Assembly: GCA_023213395.1 (NCBI GenBank)
Contig: CM041465.1
Coordinates: 98,525,741 to 98,589,740 of the forward strand
DNA: 64,000 nt
From: Cycas panzhihuaensis
Lineage: Eukaryota > Cycadophyta
Direction of reading: 5' to 3'
Below, one piece after another: positions 34,294 to 44,736 of this stretch (positions within the stretch are counted from its first letter, which is position 1; each line of letters opens with the position of its first letter). The notes beneath the pieces were generated by a model. It made no database searches, was not told where the DNA came from, and saw nothing but the letters and a program-made list of their open reading frames with translations. The position numbers and the translations under genes are program-made.

Positions 34294-35442
34294 GCATTGT
34301 AGCCTAGAAACCCCTTTGGAAAGGGCAAGGAACTTTGTGATTGTAGGTTTTCCATGCCATTTGCAGAGGAGGTTAAACAACAACAATCCAGCTGCATTTC
34401 TTAGCCTCATTTTCTTTGGTTATTCTAGCCTTTCTATAGTCCCTTTTTTCCTTTGTATTTTGTTGCTTATTTCCTTTCATTTTAGGGGAGGTAAAGAAAC
34501 CCTTACGTTGCTCATGCATTAGGAGAGGGGAAAGAGGAAGCAGGTGTAGCATAAGACAAAGATTATATTTCAACTGCATCACTCTTCTAGGTACGTCACT
34601 TTCATTTTGTTAGTCTTTTCTTACTTCTTTTAGCTTGTATGTTTGCATGAAAAGACATAAGGGAATAAAGTAAAAAGGATTCAACTCACATCATCATCTT
34701 ACACATTAGTTTGCATTTTAGGAAAAATAATCCATTAGAGGATATCCCCTCTCTCATTCCGTTCAATTGGATTACCATGCACTTTGTATGATATCTTGGT
34801 TCATCTATTTGTTTCTCCTTCCCTTGTTTAAAACAAAATGAGAGTGAGGATTTATCTTTGAGGGAAAAGTATGCTTATTGTTCTTTATACATATATGCTT
34901 TATATACCTCTCATTTGCACACATATGCAATTAGTCTCTGCCCCATTGTTGCATATAGAGATCAGACCCTCTCATACGTAGAGTGGTGGGAACTCCTTCT
35001 GGTATCACTCTTTGTCTGTACAACATCCTCTTCAAGTGGGTTAGTTCTTAGAGGATTCGTCCCCTAAAATCTCCTTTTTTTTCCCTCATCATACCTGCAC
35101 ACATCTCACCTACGTCCCTTAGATTTCTTTCCATCAGGGTCCATTCCCTCATTGGGTCTTATCTTCCCCTTCCGGCCATCCAAGGGTGGGAAGACCCTTG
35201 TTTTGAGATTACTCGGGCAACTGAGGACATCCCTCACATATGCTCCCCTTAAAAGTCAAAAGTTAAGTTACCTAGAGGAAGTCATGCACCATTCGTGGGT
35301 CTTGAACCTATGTTTTGACATATGGACGCCCTATGTGGGTGCTTCCTTGCACTTGTTAGTTTGATCCCTTTATCCTAGAGCCTTCTATTGATAGTCTTAA
35401 TCCTAATTAGGTGTAGTTACCATCCCCATATATGTGCTTCCA
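32446..35442 (+). repeat. G1 3' LTR
   Basis: TGTTTCTCGGCTCCC to TGTGCTTCCA, 2997 bases, aligned with the 5' LTR end to end. It contains the GGTACC module, here decayed (32984-33035), TATA at 33162-33168, and an expanded TA/TG microsatellite (34244-34290) that the 5' LTR lacks. Confidence 0.9.
34244..34290 (+). repeat. (TA)n(TG)n microsatellite
   Basis: About nine TA units, then about fourteen TG units. The matching place in the 5' LTR (19788-19805) has only a short TATATATATGCATATA. Confidence 0.95.
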
Positions 35443-35447
35443 ATGAG
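35443..35447 (+). repeat. Target-site duplication of G1, right copy
   Basis: ATGAG directly after the CA end of the 3' LTR, identical to 17989-17993. Confidence 0.9.
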
Positions 35448-36013
35448 TAATTCCATAGCAAAAGGAAAGAAGGTATCAATAGAGAAAGTGCCAACGGGGT
35501 GGATGGATGAAGAGGACTCAACGATGTGAAATAATCATGGGGAAGTTTGAGTAGCTATTAATAAAGGCCATGGAGGGTAGTGGGACCCAGAAATAAGGCT
35601 ACCCAAGGGCAAGGAAAATGACCCAGTGGATGGAAAAGAAACAATGATGAAAAGGCCCCTTCAGGGGTGCCAAAGGCCGCTTAAGGAAATGAAGCACAGT
35701 CCTAGGTGGGGAGGATGCTTCCTTTGGGAGTCACAGAGGTTTGAATTAGCAGCAAAAATAGGTTTAGGATGGTGAAACAAGCCAAATAAGTATAAATTTG
35801 GGTATGCATAGAGGTGGCACATAAAACAAGATGAAAATAACCTTGTAAGGCCAAAAGGGGGGTGCAATAAATGCACCCAGAGGGTAAGGGAAAAATAGAG
35901 CCATGGAGGCAAAATGAGAGATAGACCCAGAAGGCAAAGGTGATCAAGAAGGGGAGGTCCCCAGGGTTGTCACAGTGAGACAAACAGAAGAGGTGCCCAT
36001 CGGCCCCCCCACT
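35448..36013 (-). other. G2 region upstream of the second RNase H
   Basis: Continues the G2 sequence interrupted by G1 and aligns with 50350-50890 of G3 (AATAAGGCTACCCAAGG, CCTTCAGGGGTGCCAAAGG). Minus-strand frames here are not conserved as protein. It lies upstream of the antisense-gene TATA box at 36014. Confidence 0.55.
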
Positions 36014-36020
36014 TATATAA
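36014..36020 (+). promoter_or_regulatory. TATA box of the G2 antisense gene
   Basis: TATATAA in CCCCACTTATATAAGGAAAA, the same as in G1 and G3, 666 bases ahead of exon 2. Confidence 0.55.
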
Positions 36021-36205
36021 GGAAAACTTGGCAAAAATGAGATTCATTTTCACGGGCTCATGATCGATTCAGAGCCCTTCTCCTTATGCAGCGGAGCATT
36101 GCATGACTTTGGAGGCACCTAGAGAGAGATCAAACTGTTAGATCGAGATGTGGAGATAGCCAGCAGGACTAGGGAGATGAGATAGTGGTAGGGAGGTTGG
36201 ATCCA

Positions 36206-36685
36206 GTGAGTGGATCACTCTTTTTCCCACCCATCTTATTGTTTGAATTTAATGCCTTTTTATTACTTTTTTAGAGTAGTTTTTAAGCCACCTAGAGCCT
36301 AAATTGGGTGTAGTGAGAGGGGGAACTAGGATATTAGGTAGCCTTGGTCCCAGTGGGCCTGAGCATGGCCCACCTGGGAAAAATTTTTATGATTTTTGGG
36401 TGGAAACCCCCCCTACTGTGGGGGTGTCACTGGCCCTACAACAAATATCACGGTGCCACAAACTTTATCATAGGTTCGTTGAGTTTGCGTTAGAAACTCA
36501 ACAGGTCCCCATGCTAAACTCTGTGGTACCGTAAAGTTTACCACAATGCAGAGATAAAATAACTGAAAAGAATACAGAATGGCCCAAAGGAGTGCCAAAC
36601 TCAACTGGGGAGGAATGAGGGGCAGTCCTGAAGATAGGTGAGTATGTTTAGAGGGATTCTGACCAGCTTTTAGGGTGTTTTGCAG
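36206..36685 (+). other. Candidate intron 1 of the G2 antisense gene
   Basis: Donor GATCCA/GTGAGTGGATC at 36206 and acceptor GGTGTTTTGCAG/GTAGTT ending at 36685 give 480 bases. Both borders match consensus and align with G3 (51085-51546). The GGTACC module (36425-36555) lies inside. A shorter alternative donor, ATAG/GTGAGTATG at 36638, would give only 48 bases, too short for a plant intron. Confidence 0.5.
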
Positions 36686-36999
36686 GTAGTTATCATGGTG
36701 GACAATCGTGAAAACATTGGGGTAGTAATTCTTAGTTTTATCAAGATGATGTCTCGTGGAGACAGATAAGTACTAGAGAGGTGTGGCCTACTAAAGGCCA
36801 TGTGGACACTAGAGTATGCATCGGATCAATGCCTCCTAGTAGACATAGTCTTACACTGGGATCATCGATGGCATGTATTCCACCTCCTCTAAGTGGAAGA
36901 CATCACTATCACGCTGAGAGACATTTAGAGAATCCTAGGGGTACTGACAACAGGAGAACTAACGTCGCTAGGAGCATTACCTAGCAATGACGTAGCACA

Positions 37000-37004
37000 T
37001 AGGG
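37000..37004 (+). repeat. Target-site duplication of copia C, left copy
   Basis: TAGGG, repeated at 42337-42341 after the 3' LTR. Five bases, as usual for copia integrase. Confidence 0.9.
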
Positions 37005-37650
37005 TATTGGATATTGTGACAACAATCATTTAAGGCTAAAATTTTGGTATGTTTTCAGTGCGGTTCCCCTCCCTAATCTTTCTCAGGGGGTTCCAAAGGG
37101 GGGGGGAGCCCCCCTTGGCCGGGGGGTGCGAGGGGCGTGAATGCCCCCTGTTAAGAGGGGGTTCGGGGGTGATAGACCCTGACCTAAAAAATTATCCCTA
37201 TAAACCTTATTAAATTGTAAAGAGAATCAGGGTCATTCGATACAAATGCCCTAGATTCTATGGTTGAGATTCATGCCTTGGATGTCCCTCTCATGTAGCC
37301 TGTTTTAAGGCTTTTATTATTATGTTGTAATGTAATGTAATATACTGTAAAGAGGGCGGCAGCTGGTTGTTGTTCTTAAGAGTACTCTAATATTGAGATG
37401 TACTATTTCTCCATTCTATAACAATATAGATCGATACCTTTCCTGTGTGGATGTTTTCCTAGCACACTGCTAGGGTTTTTACCACATTATATCGAGTGTA
37501 TATGTGATGTTTAGCTTGTGTATTGATGTTATTATATTATCTCTGATTTTAGAACTTGCATCTTAAATCTTAGTTTTGATTCCTGTAACTAGTTACAAAA
37601 TAGTTTAGATCTTATGGCGGTTTAAGGTTTAGGACCTTGTATTCTCAACA
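37005..37650 (+). repeat. Copia C 5' LTR
   Basis: Starts TATTGGATATTG (the original TG has become TA) and ends TATTCTCAACA. It contains a very G/C-rich stretch at 37078-37175 with runs of five to nine G, and T-rich sequence downstream. Confidence 0.95.
37078..37175. other. G-run cluster in copia C LTR
   Basis: Runs GGGGG, GGGGGGGGG, GGGGGG, GGGG and GGGGG separated by short loops, with matching C-runs (CCCCCC, CCCCC). It could form a G-quadruplex or a hairpin. The 3' LTR keeps a similar, partly eroded cluster at 41750-41850. Confidence 0.6.
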
Positions 37651-37652
37651 AG

Positions 37653-37665
37653 TGGTATCAGAACC
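37653..37665 (+). other. Copia C primer binding site
   Basis: TGGTATCAGAACC two bases after the LTR. The first nine bases match the initiator tRNA-Met-complementary site. Confidence 0.85.
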
Positions 37666-37719
37666 ACTTTTGCTTGTAGTGAGTTTATGAAGGTTTTGGT
37701 GTTAGCTTTTCTACACCAA

Positions 37720-38360
37720 ATGGTGAAACTGGAAGGTACAAAGTTTGAGGTGAAGAAATTCAATGACAAGAATAACTTTGAGTTGTGGAAGCTAAAAGTG
37801 CATGATATTCTTGTACAACAGGGTCTATAAAAGGCCTTACAGGTAAATCGAAGAAACCCGCAGGGATGGACGATGATGATTAGGATGACTTAGATAAAAA
37901 GGCACTTAGCACAATATGATTATGCTTGGCAGATGAAGTATTGTTTAACATCATAGGGGAGGAGACAACAGGATTATTGACCTGGTTGGAAGGCATGTAT
38001 ATGACCAAATCAGTAACAAATTAAATCTACCTGAAGAGGCAACTGTACTCATTATGGATGAAGGAAGATACAAAAATTACTAACCATTTAAATATTTTCA
38101 GTACTCTTATTTGTCAATTGACTAGTATCAATGTTAAAATTGAGGATGAGGACAAGGTTATTACCTTGTTATACTCATTACCTGAACCTTGGAATAATAT
38201 TGTCATCTCAATTAGTTTTAACACTACAGATGTATTAGATTATGATTCTGTTGTGAGTGCTTTGCTAATGGAAGAAGTACAGAGGAAATCTAGTCTTGAA
38301 ACCTCTACACCAGAAGCCATGATAGTAAGGGGTAGAACGTTTGAGAGAGGATAAAACTCT
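37720..38360 (+). pseudogene. gag: Copia C gag N-terminal part (broken)
   Basis: The ATG at 37720 gives MVKLEGTKFEVKKFNDKNNF, then ELWKLKVHDILVQQGL-stop, the typical copia gag N-terminus (F.G.NF..W...M...L). Several shifts follow. The frame at 38058-38354 reads NHLNIFSTLICQLTSINVKI, then EDEDKVITLLYSLPEPWNN, the UBN2 domain. The family role is capsid formation. The zinc knuckle continues in the next entry. Confidence 0.85.
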
Positions 38361-39845
38361 AGGGATACATTGAGGTCCAAGTCAAAGAGAAAAAAGAGTA
38401 AGCTCAGGTGTTGGCATTGTAATAAGACTAGTCACCTCAAGAAGGATTGTTACAAAAGGAAGGAGTTCCAGAAAAAGGAAGATCCTACCAAGGAGGTGAA
38501 TCAGGTGGAGTCAAATCTAGGTATAGATGATGATGTCTTGGTCACTTGTAATGTTTCTCATTATCACCGTGACTGGCTATTAGATTTAGGTGCTTCACAC
38601 TACATGTGTCCACACAAGAGTTGGTTCTCATCATACCAACCTCTTGATGGTGGTTATGTGCTTATGGGAAATGAGGTTTCTTATAAGACAATGGGCATTG
38701 GTAGCATCAGAATTAATATGTTCAATGGGGTAGTTAGAACATTAACTAAGGTTAGACATATACCCAATTTAAAAAGGAGTTTGATTTCCTTAGGTGAATT
38801 AGATTCGGGCAGTTTTAAGTATACATGTCATGAAGGAGTCCTAAAGGTGTCAAAGGGTGCCTTGGTTATTATGAAAGCCTTAAAGAAAGAAAATCTTTAC
38901 ATTTTAGTGGGAAGTATGGATTTCAGCCAAGTAGCTATAGCATCAAAGACTATAGAAGATCCAGCTCAGTTATGGCATCAGAGACTTGGGCATATGAGTG
39001 AGAGAGGACTTAAGGTGCTGATAAATTATAAGTTGCTTCCTAACTTGCATCTTTTAGATTTAGCTTTATGTAAACATTGTATTTTTGGAAAGCAGCGTAG
39101 ACTCAGTTTTAAAGTAGGAAGTCACACTAGTAAAGGCATTGTAGGTTATATACATTCAGATGTATGGGGACCAACCCCTAAAATATCTTGTGGAGGATCA
39201 TTGTATTATGTCACATATATAGATGATTACTCCAGGAAGGTATGGGCTTATTTTTTGAAAAGGAAATCTGAAGTTTTTAGTATGTTTAAGTAGTTCAAGG
39301 CTCTAATTGAGAACAATACTAGTAAGACAATCAAATATTTAAGAACTAACAATGGAGGTGAGTTCAACTCCTTGGAGTTTGAGAACTATTACAGAGAAGC
39401 TGGGATTAAAAGACACAAGACCACTAGCTATACTCCATAATAAAATGGCATTGCTAAGTGCATGAATAGGACATTCTTGGAAAGAGCAAGAAGCATGCTA
39501 AGTAATGCAGGAGTAGAGCAAGGCTTGTGGGCAGAAGTTGTTCAAACATCTTGCTATCTGGTAAATATGTCACCATCACTTGCAATAGATTGCAAGATTC
39601 CTGAAGAGGTATGGACTAGATATCCATGTGATTATTCAAATTTAAAAGTTTTTAGTTGTGATGCTTATGCCTAGACTGACAAAAGTAAACATTCAAAGTT
39701 AGACCTAAAATCCAAGAGGTATATCTTTGTTGGTTATGGCGATAAGCATGGTGTGAAGGGATACAGGTTGTGGGATCCTACTGCCCATAAAATCATCATT
39801 AACCAAGATGTTATATTTGATGAATCTCCCTATCTAAAATCAGAC
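38361..39845 (+). pseudogene. pol: Copia C nucleocapsid, protease and integrase (broken)
   Basis: Zinc knuckle CWHCNKTSHLKKDC at about 38408-38450. The protease site reads WLLDLGASHYMCPH near 38573-38615: the usual Asp-Ser-Gly has become Asp-Leu-Gly, which should damage the enzyme. GAG-pre-integrase with zinc residues (LWHQRLGHMSERGL ... CKHCIFGKQ) lies at 38970-39105. In the integrase core, Asp in HSDVWGP (39156) is kept, but LRTNNGGEF (39342-39368) has Asn for the second catalytic Asp, and NGIAKCMNRT (39445-39475) has Lys for the catalytic Glu. TAG stops at 39292, 39440-39445 and 39674. Two of three catalytic acids are lost, so it is long inactive. Confidence 0.9.
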
Positions 39846-41640
39846 AATTGAGAAGTTAAAATAAAACAGCAGTAGAAAGATGAACATCAACAGGTCAAGT
39901 TTAAAACCCAACCATCTTTGGAATCAAAAGAGCAGGAAGATCTTTTTTAAGATGAATCTACAATAGATTTACAGGAGTTTGTGGACACTTCTCTACCAAT
40001 AGTTAGAAGATCTACATGAGTTAGTCATTCACTTGATAGGTACAACCCATCTACTTCTATTGCTTTGGGTTCTAATGATGGTGAGCCTACATGTTATTAA
40101 GAAGTAGTAGATGATATCCATAGTGAGAAGTAGAAGAGGGCTATGCAGGAAGAGATAGATGCATTGAAGAAAAATAATTTATGGGACTTAGTAGAACTTC
40201 CACGTGGCTAGAAGATTGTTAGTTATAGGTGGGTTTTTAAGATGAAAATAGATGTTGATGGAAAAGTTGATAAATACAGGGCAAGATTGGTGGCTAAAGG
40301 CTATGTACAGAAAGTAGGTATTGACTTTCATGAGATCTTTTCCCCAGTTGTCAAACCTGTTTCAATTCGAGTGCTATTAGCATTAGTAGCTTTTCTTGAT
40401 TTGGAGCTAGAGTAGTTAGATGTAAAAATAACTTTTCTACATGGAGATTTAGATGAGAAGATCTATATGTATCAACCTGAAGGGTTTGTACAGGATGGAA
40501 GAAAATGACTTATTTGTAGGCTCAGGAAATCATTGTATGGCCTAAAGCAATCACCTAGGTAGTGGTACAAGAAGTTTTATGCCTTCATGAAGAGCCAAAA
40601 TTTTAAAAGAAGTGAGTATGATCATTGTGTTTACTTTAAATTTATGGATACTAGATTATTCATTATCTTGGTACTATATGTTGATGACATGCTAGTTGCA
40701 AGTAAGAGCATGAAAGAAATCAATAAGCTAAAGGCTCAACTAGTTAGGACTTTTGATATGAAGGATCTAGGAGCTGAAAAATAAATCTTAGGCATGGAGA
40801 TACATAGAGATAGGAAAAATGGTAAGCTATGGTTATCATAGCAGAAATATGTAGAGAATGTGCTAACTAGGTTTGGTATGATAAATATGAAACCAATGAG
40901 TATCCCATTGGCTTCCCACTTCAAGCTTTCTTCGAATATGAGTCCTAGTACTGAAGAAGAAAAGGTTTATATGTCTTATGTACCTTATGCCAGTGAAGTA
41001 GGAAGTTTGATGTATGCCATGGTATGTACAAGACCTGATATTTCACATGCAACAAGTAGAAGAAGGGTTTATGGCAAATCCAGGGAAAGAACATTAAGCT
41101 GCAGTGAAATGGATGCTTCAATATTTGAGAGGTACAAGTAACTACTGCATCACCTTTGGAGGTACAAGTAATCAGGTTTGTGAATATGTTAATTCAGACT
41201 TTGCAGGAGATTTATACAAAAGAAGGTCTACTCCAGGTTATGTTTTCACTCTTATAAATGGGCCAGTTAGTTGGATGTTAAAATTACAGAGCACAATTCT
41301 ATTGTCAACCACAAAAGCTGAATATGTTGCTATAGCACATGCTTGTAAAGAAGTAATCTGGTTACAAGGTCTATTGGTTGAGCTTGGAAGGAGACAAGAA
41401 AATGTAAAGGTATTTTGTGATAGTTAAAGTGCCATTTACTTAGCCAAGAATCCGGCTTATCACAGTAGAATAAAGCATATTACTCTTAAGTACCATTTTG
41501 TTAGATACGTTATGGAAGCAGGTGGAGTGGCACTTGAGAAGATTCACACTAATCAGAATTATGCTGATATATTTACAAAACCAGTACTAGTAGAGAAGTT
41601 CAAATGGTGTTTGACTTCTTTTGGCTTACAGAAAAGATGA
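39846..41640 (+). pseudogene. pol: Copia C reverse transcriptase-RNase H (broken)
   Basis: RT landmarks: MQEEIDALKKNNLWDLVELP near 40145, [15 protein letters not shown] near 40265-40315, IDFHEIFSPVVK, LYGLKQSPR near 40535, and catalytic ILVLYVDDMLVAS near 40665-40705 (Asp-Asp intact). Then MKDLGAEK-stop and SEVGSLMYAMVCTRPDISHA near 40990-41050. A frame change near 41050-41110 precedes the RNase H: YLRGTSNYCITFGG, SDFAGDLYKRRSTPGYVF, STTKAEYVAIAHACKE, and DS-stop-SAIYLAKNPAYHSRIKHI. The end is TGA at 41638-41640. Most stops are TAG or TGA in place of Gln or Trp codons. Confidence 0.9.
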
Positions 41641-41677
41641 TGAAGGGTCAAGGAAGGGTACGAGGTAAATTGTTGTC

Positions 41678-41688
41678 AAGGTGGAGAT
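41678..41688 (+). other. Copia C polypurine tract
   Basis: AAGGTGGAGAT immediately before the TGTTAGATACTG start of the 3' LTR. GGTGGAGAT is common before Tork-type copia LTRs. Confidence 0.8.
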
Positions 41689-42336
41689 TGTTAGATACTG
41701 TGATAACAATCATTTAAGGCTAAAATTTTGGTATGTTTTCAGTGTAGTTTCCCCCCCCTAATCTTTCTCGGGGGGTTCCAAGGGAGGCGAGAGCCCCCGT
41801 TAGCTGAGGGGTGCAGGGGGCGTGGAACGGCCCCCTGCTAAGAGGGGGTTCAGGGGTGATAGCCCCTGACCTAAACAATTAGCCCTGTAAACCTTATTAA
41901 AATGTAAAGAGAATCAGGGTCATTCGATACAAATACCCTAGATTCTATGGTTGAAATTTATGCCTTGGATATCCCTCTCATGTAGCCCATTTTAGGGCTT
42001 TTCTTATTATGTTGTAATGTAATGTAATGTACTGTGAAGAGGGCAACAGCTAGTTGTTGTTCCTGAGAGCACTCTACTACTGAGATGTATTGTTTCTCCA
42101 TTCTACAGTAATATAGATCGATACCTTTCCTATGTGGATGTTTCCCTAGCATACTGCTAGAGTTTTACCACGTTATATTAGGTGCATATGTGATGTTTAG
42201 CTTGTATATTGATGTTATTGTATTATATCTAATTTTAGAACTTGCATGTTAAATCTTAGTTTCGATTCCTGTAACTAGTTGCAAAATAGTTTAGATCTTT
42301 TGGCAGTTTAAGTTTTGGGACCTTGTATTCTCAACA
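41689..42336 (+). repeat. Copia C 3' LTR
   Basis: TGTTAGATACTG to TATTCTCAACA, aligned end to end with 37005-37650. Differences are mainly transitions plus small indels in the G-run cluster. Confidence 0.95.
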
Positions 42337-42341
42337 TAGGG
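42337..42341 (+). repeat. Target-site duplication of copia C, right copy
   Basis: TAGGG, identical to 37000-37004. Confidence 0.9.
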
Positions 42342-43214
42342 AGGCATCCACTTACTTCACAGGTTAGGACCAGTGGAGAGAAGAGGCATACATATACAAA
42401 GTATGATCATATCTCAGGTTCCTCAGGTGAGGAAATTGATTACATTATACATTCTATTCTGGATATTCTAGAAACAAAACTATAGGGATATATCCGATAG
42501 ATGGATGGATACTGTGAGGAGATGCAAGGTCAGGGAGAGGCTGGATTAGGCCACATTGATAACAGCGAACCTAATCGCCCAACTAGATGCTATCAGGGTG
42601 GCTAGGAGAGAAGGATTATCAGACAACATATTACTATAGTGTTGGTTCTTCAATCATTTCGAGGTAGTGGCACCAGTATGAGGACTGCATCCTATCTCAA
42701 CGTGGGCTCCCATGGTCCATAGATGGCAGACTCATTTCAGGGAGACCAAGGATCAGGCACACGTCTGATGCTTGGTGGAGGCTACATCACTAGACCTCCT
42801 CACCATGGCAAATTACAGGACAGACCCCTATAGAGGGGTGAGATGGGATAGTGATGACGAGGTAGAAGGAGCTAGAGGTGGCCCTCAAGGAGATGATGAC
42901 GATGGTCATGATAATGGGGGTGATGGGGTAGGCCTATCAGGAGCAACGGGTGGAGAGGCAGGTCCATCAGGAGCCACAGGAGGAGAGGCCTTCAGGGACT
43001 ACAGGAGGAGGTAAGGCACCACAGGCGCTAGTCCAGAGGCTAAGGATAATGGGGAGAGCCTAGGCAGTGGCATCACTAATGGAGGATAGCGAAGGTGCCC
43101 TAGTAGGTCAAGCTATTAGTGAGGTAGTATTGGAGGAGGAGGAGGTATCAGTAGCTAAGGGAGGACTCAAGGAGGAGGTGATCATCTAAGTTGGGGATCC
43201 AACTGTCCTAATAG

Positions 43215-43346
43215 GTGAGATGCTACCTTTTCCTATCGTCTTTCGATCACTAGACATCTGGTTATTATGTTTCATTTGGTTTGGTTGGTATAAACATATG
43301 GATATATATATATATATACTAATATATGGTATGTTGTACTTCACAG
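43215..43346 (+). other. Intron 2 of the G2 antisense gene
   Basis: CCTAATAG/GTGAGATGC ... GTACTTCACAG/GAGTAGCAG, 132 bases, with a (TA)n tract at 43303-43318 inside. It aligns in position with the introns in G1 and G3. Confidence 0.65.
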
Positions 43347-43969
43347 GAGTAGCAGATATAGGGAGGTTGGTCGAGGTGATAGTTCAAGAGATGTTCACCC
43401 AGGCCTACGCAGAGGGATAACCACCTATCCAGGTAGGAGAGGAGCCATGATTGGCAGGGACCCACATGGCATCATTCACCCTAGGTTAGGGCCAGAGACA
43501 TATGATAGCGAAGTCCTAACAGGATGAGACGTGAGTAAGAAAACTACAGGGTGAGATGTATGGGACCAAAGCGGAAAGGGATGCTCTACGAGGCCAGGTC
43601 CCGGTACTAGAGGCTTATGGAGAAGTAGGTAGCGATGCTGAGAGTCACATCATGGTACTGATGCTAGAGGAGTAACTCTGAGGGATGGAAGAGATGTTCT
43701 GGAGGACTGAGGAGAGGCTCTAAGGAGTAGAGAGTGGGAGGGATCGTATCCAGGCCTAATACGACCAGTTAATAGATCCAGTGACGTCAAGGTTGTCACA
43801 GACCAAGACACACACTCATACGGTGATGACAACCCCGAGGAGGCCTCAAGATGAGGGGAGCGAGGTGGGGAGCTCTCAGAGGCATAGGAGGAGTCTGGGA
43901 GGTATGTGGTCCCTAGGAGAGGGATCACATAGACCAAGAGATGATACACCAAGAGTAAGAGAACACTAG

Positions 43970-44736
43970 AGAGTAGGAGGTATTAGTTTTGATTTGGGAA
44001 AGTACCAGACCTCCAGGCAGTCATTATATATTACCACATGATTGTACTCCTCCCTATAAGGATTTTAGATTCTCGTGGATGATGTACCATATCATTTGTA
44101 TGATATAACATATTATGACTTATATATATATAGACAGGGCCATTGGTACCCCATTTGATATATGATGGCATGTGTGTGATGACACATGATGATAGATTAT
44201 GTTGTATTTACTTTTATGTGTATGTTTATGTGTATATGTGTGAGGGTGCATGGATGCATGAGGATCTAGAGATCATGACGTTTTGGGGTGATTATCACAT
44301 GGTTTGTGTTTAAGGTTTGTTTGGGTTGCACACACTTCCTTTCATGTAAGGCCACATTCCTAGTAAGCACATACATAATCACCATGAGCATTGGCAATAG
44401 ATATACGTGGAGCTAGAAGATGAAGAGGCATACATGTCTACGTAAGAGCATAACAAAATATGCAAAGGAAGCACCAGCGAGGCAGAGAGTAATGATACTT
44501 GAGCATGCCATCCTAGTTAGGAAATGTTTCTAAGATTAGGAGCGATAGGGACAACATACCCAATTAGGAGGATGGGACCCCTAGAGCAAAGGGGACAAGG
44601 GGTTTCATAGTAGGAAACCAAAAGAAATGAGAAGACCACCCTAGACTGCCATCCTCCCTGTGATGAGGGGGAATGAGGATATGCCTAGGGTAGTAGTTTA
44701 GGATCATTTCGGAGCATGAAGAAGAGAGAGAAATGG
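43970..44736. other. G2 spacer between antisense gene and pol
   Basis: Non-coding. It aligns with 27772-28536 (G1) and 53442-54077 (G3), including the decayed palindrome GAGAGTAATGATACTTGAG at 44485-44503. Confidence 0.5.

Larger units (their letters stand above)
17994..35442 (+). mobile_element. Complete Tat/Ogre-like Ty3/gypsy element G1 (17.4 kb)
   Basis: Has two LTRs of about 3 kb, a perfect ATGAG target duplication, PBS, gag, protease, RT, RNase H, integrase, an antisense PMD gene, a sense second RNase H, a purine tract and the 3' LTR. Integrase after RNase H gives the Ty3/gypsy order. Very long LTRs, extra genes and a second RNase H point to the Tat/Ogre group. The two LTRs differ by roughly a tenth by eye, mainly transitions, so the insertion is old. 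Dozens of in-frame stops make it non-autonomous. It sits inside the second RNase H of the opposite-strand element G2. Confidence 0.9.
37005..42336 (+). mobile_element. Complete Ty1/copia element C (5.3 kb)
   Basis: Two LTRs (646 and 648 bases), initiator-Met primer site, gag, protease, integrase, RT, RNase H, purine tract and a perfect TAGGG duplication. The copia gene order and motifs such as HLKKDC, GSLMYAMVCTRPDI and KYHFVR fit a Tork/Tnt1-like lineage. The LTRs differ by roughly a tenth by eye, so it is not young. It is inserted in the antisense PMD gene of G2. Removing it with one TAGGG rejoins that gene at the same residues seen in G3 (..VAHR/EA..). Confidence 0.95.
36686..43969 (+). 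pseudogene. G2 antisense plant-mobile-domain gene, split by copia C
   Basis: Exon 2 begins at 36686 (VVIMVDNRENIGVVILSFI) and runs to 37004. Copia C interrupts it, and the frame resumes after 42337. Readable PMD pieces: SDQCLLVDIVLHWDH and VFHLL.VEDITITLRD, then RILGVLTTG. Later come SLDLLTMANYRTDPYRGVRW and DSDDE at 42790-42860, then Gly-rich repeats (GLSGATGGEAGPSGATGGEA). Intron 2 is at 43215-43346. The last exon (43347-43969) carries a charged, probably coiled-coil stretch and a C-terminus rich in Arg, Ser and His, ending TAG at 43967-43969. It lies antisense to G2 pol. It is dead through the insertion and several stops. Confidence 0.7.

Noticed and set aside
36638-36685. A 48-base intron with consensus donor ATAG/GTGAGTATG in the G2 antisense gene
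   Set aside because: Too short for a plant intron, and the donor is not kept in G3. The longer intron from 36206 is favoured.
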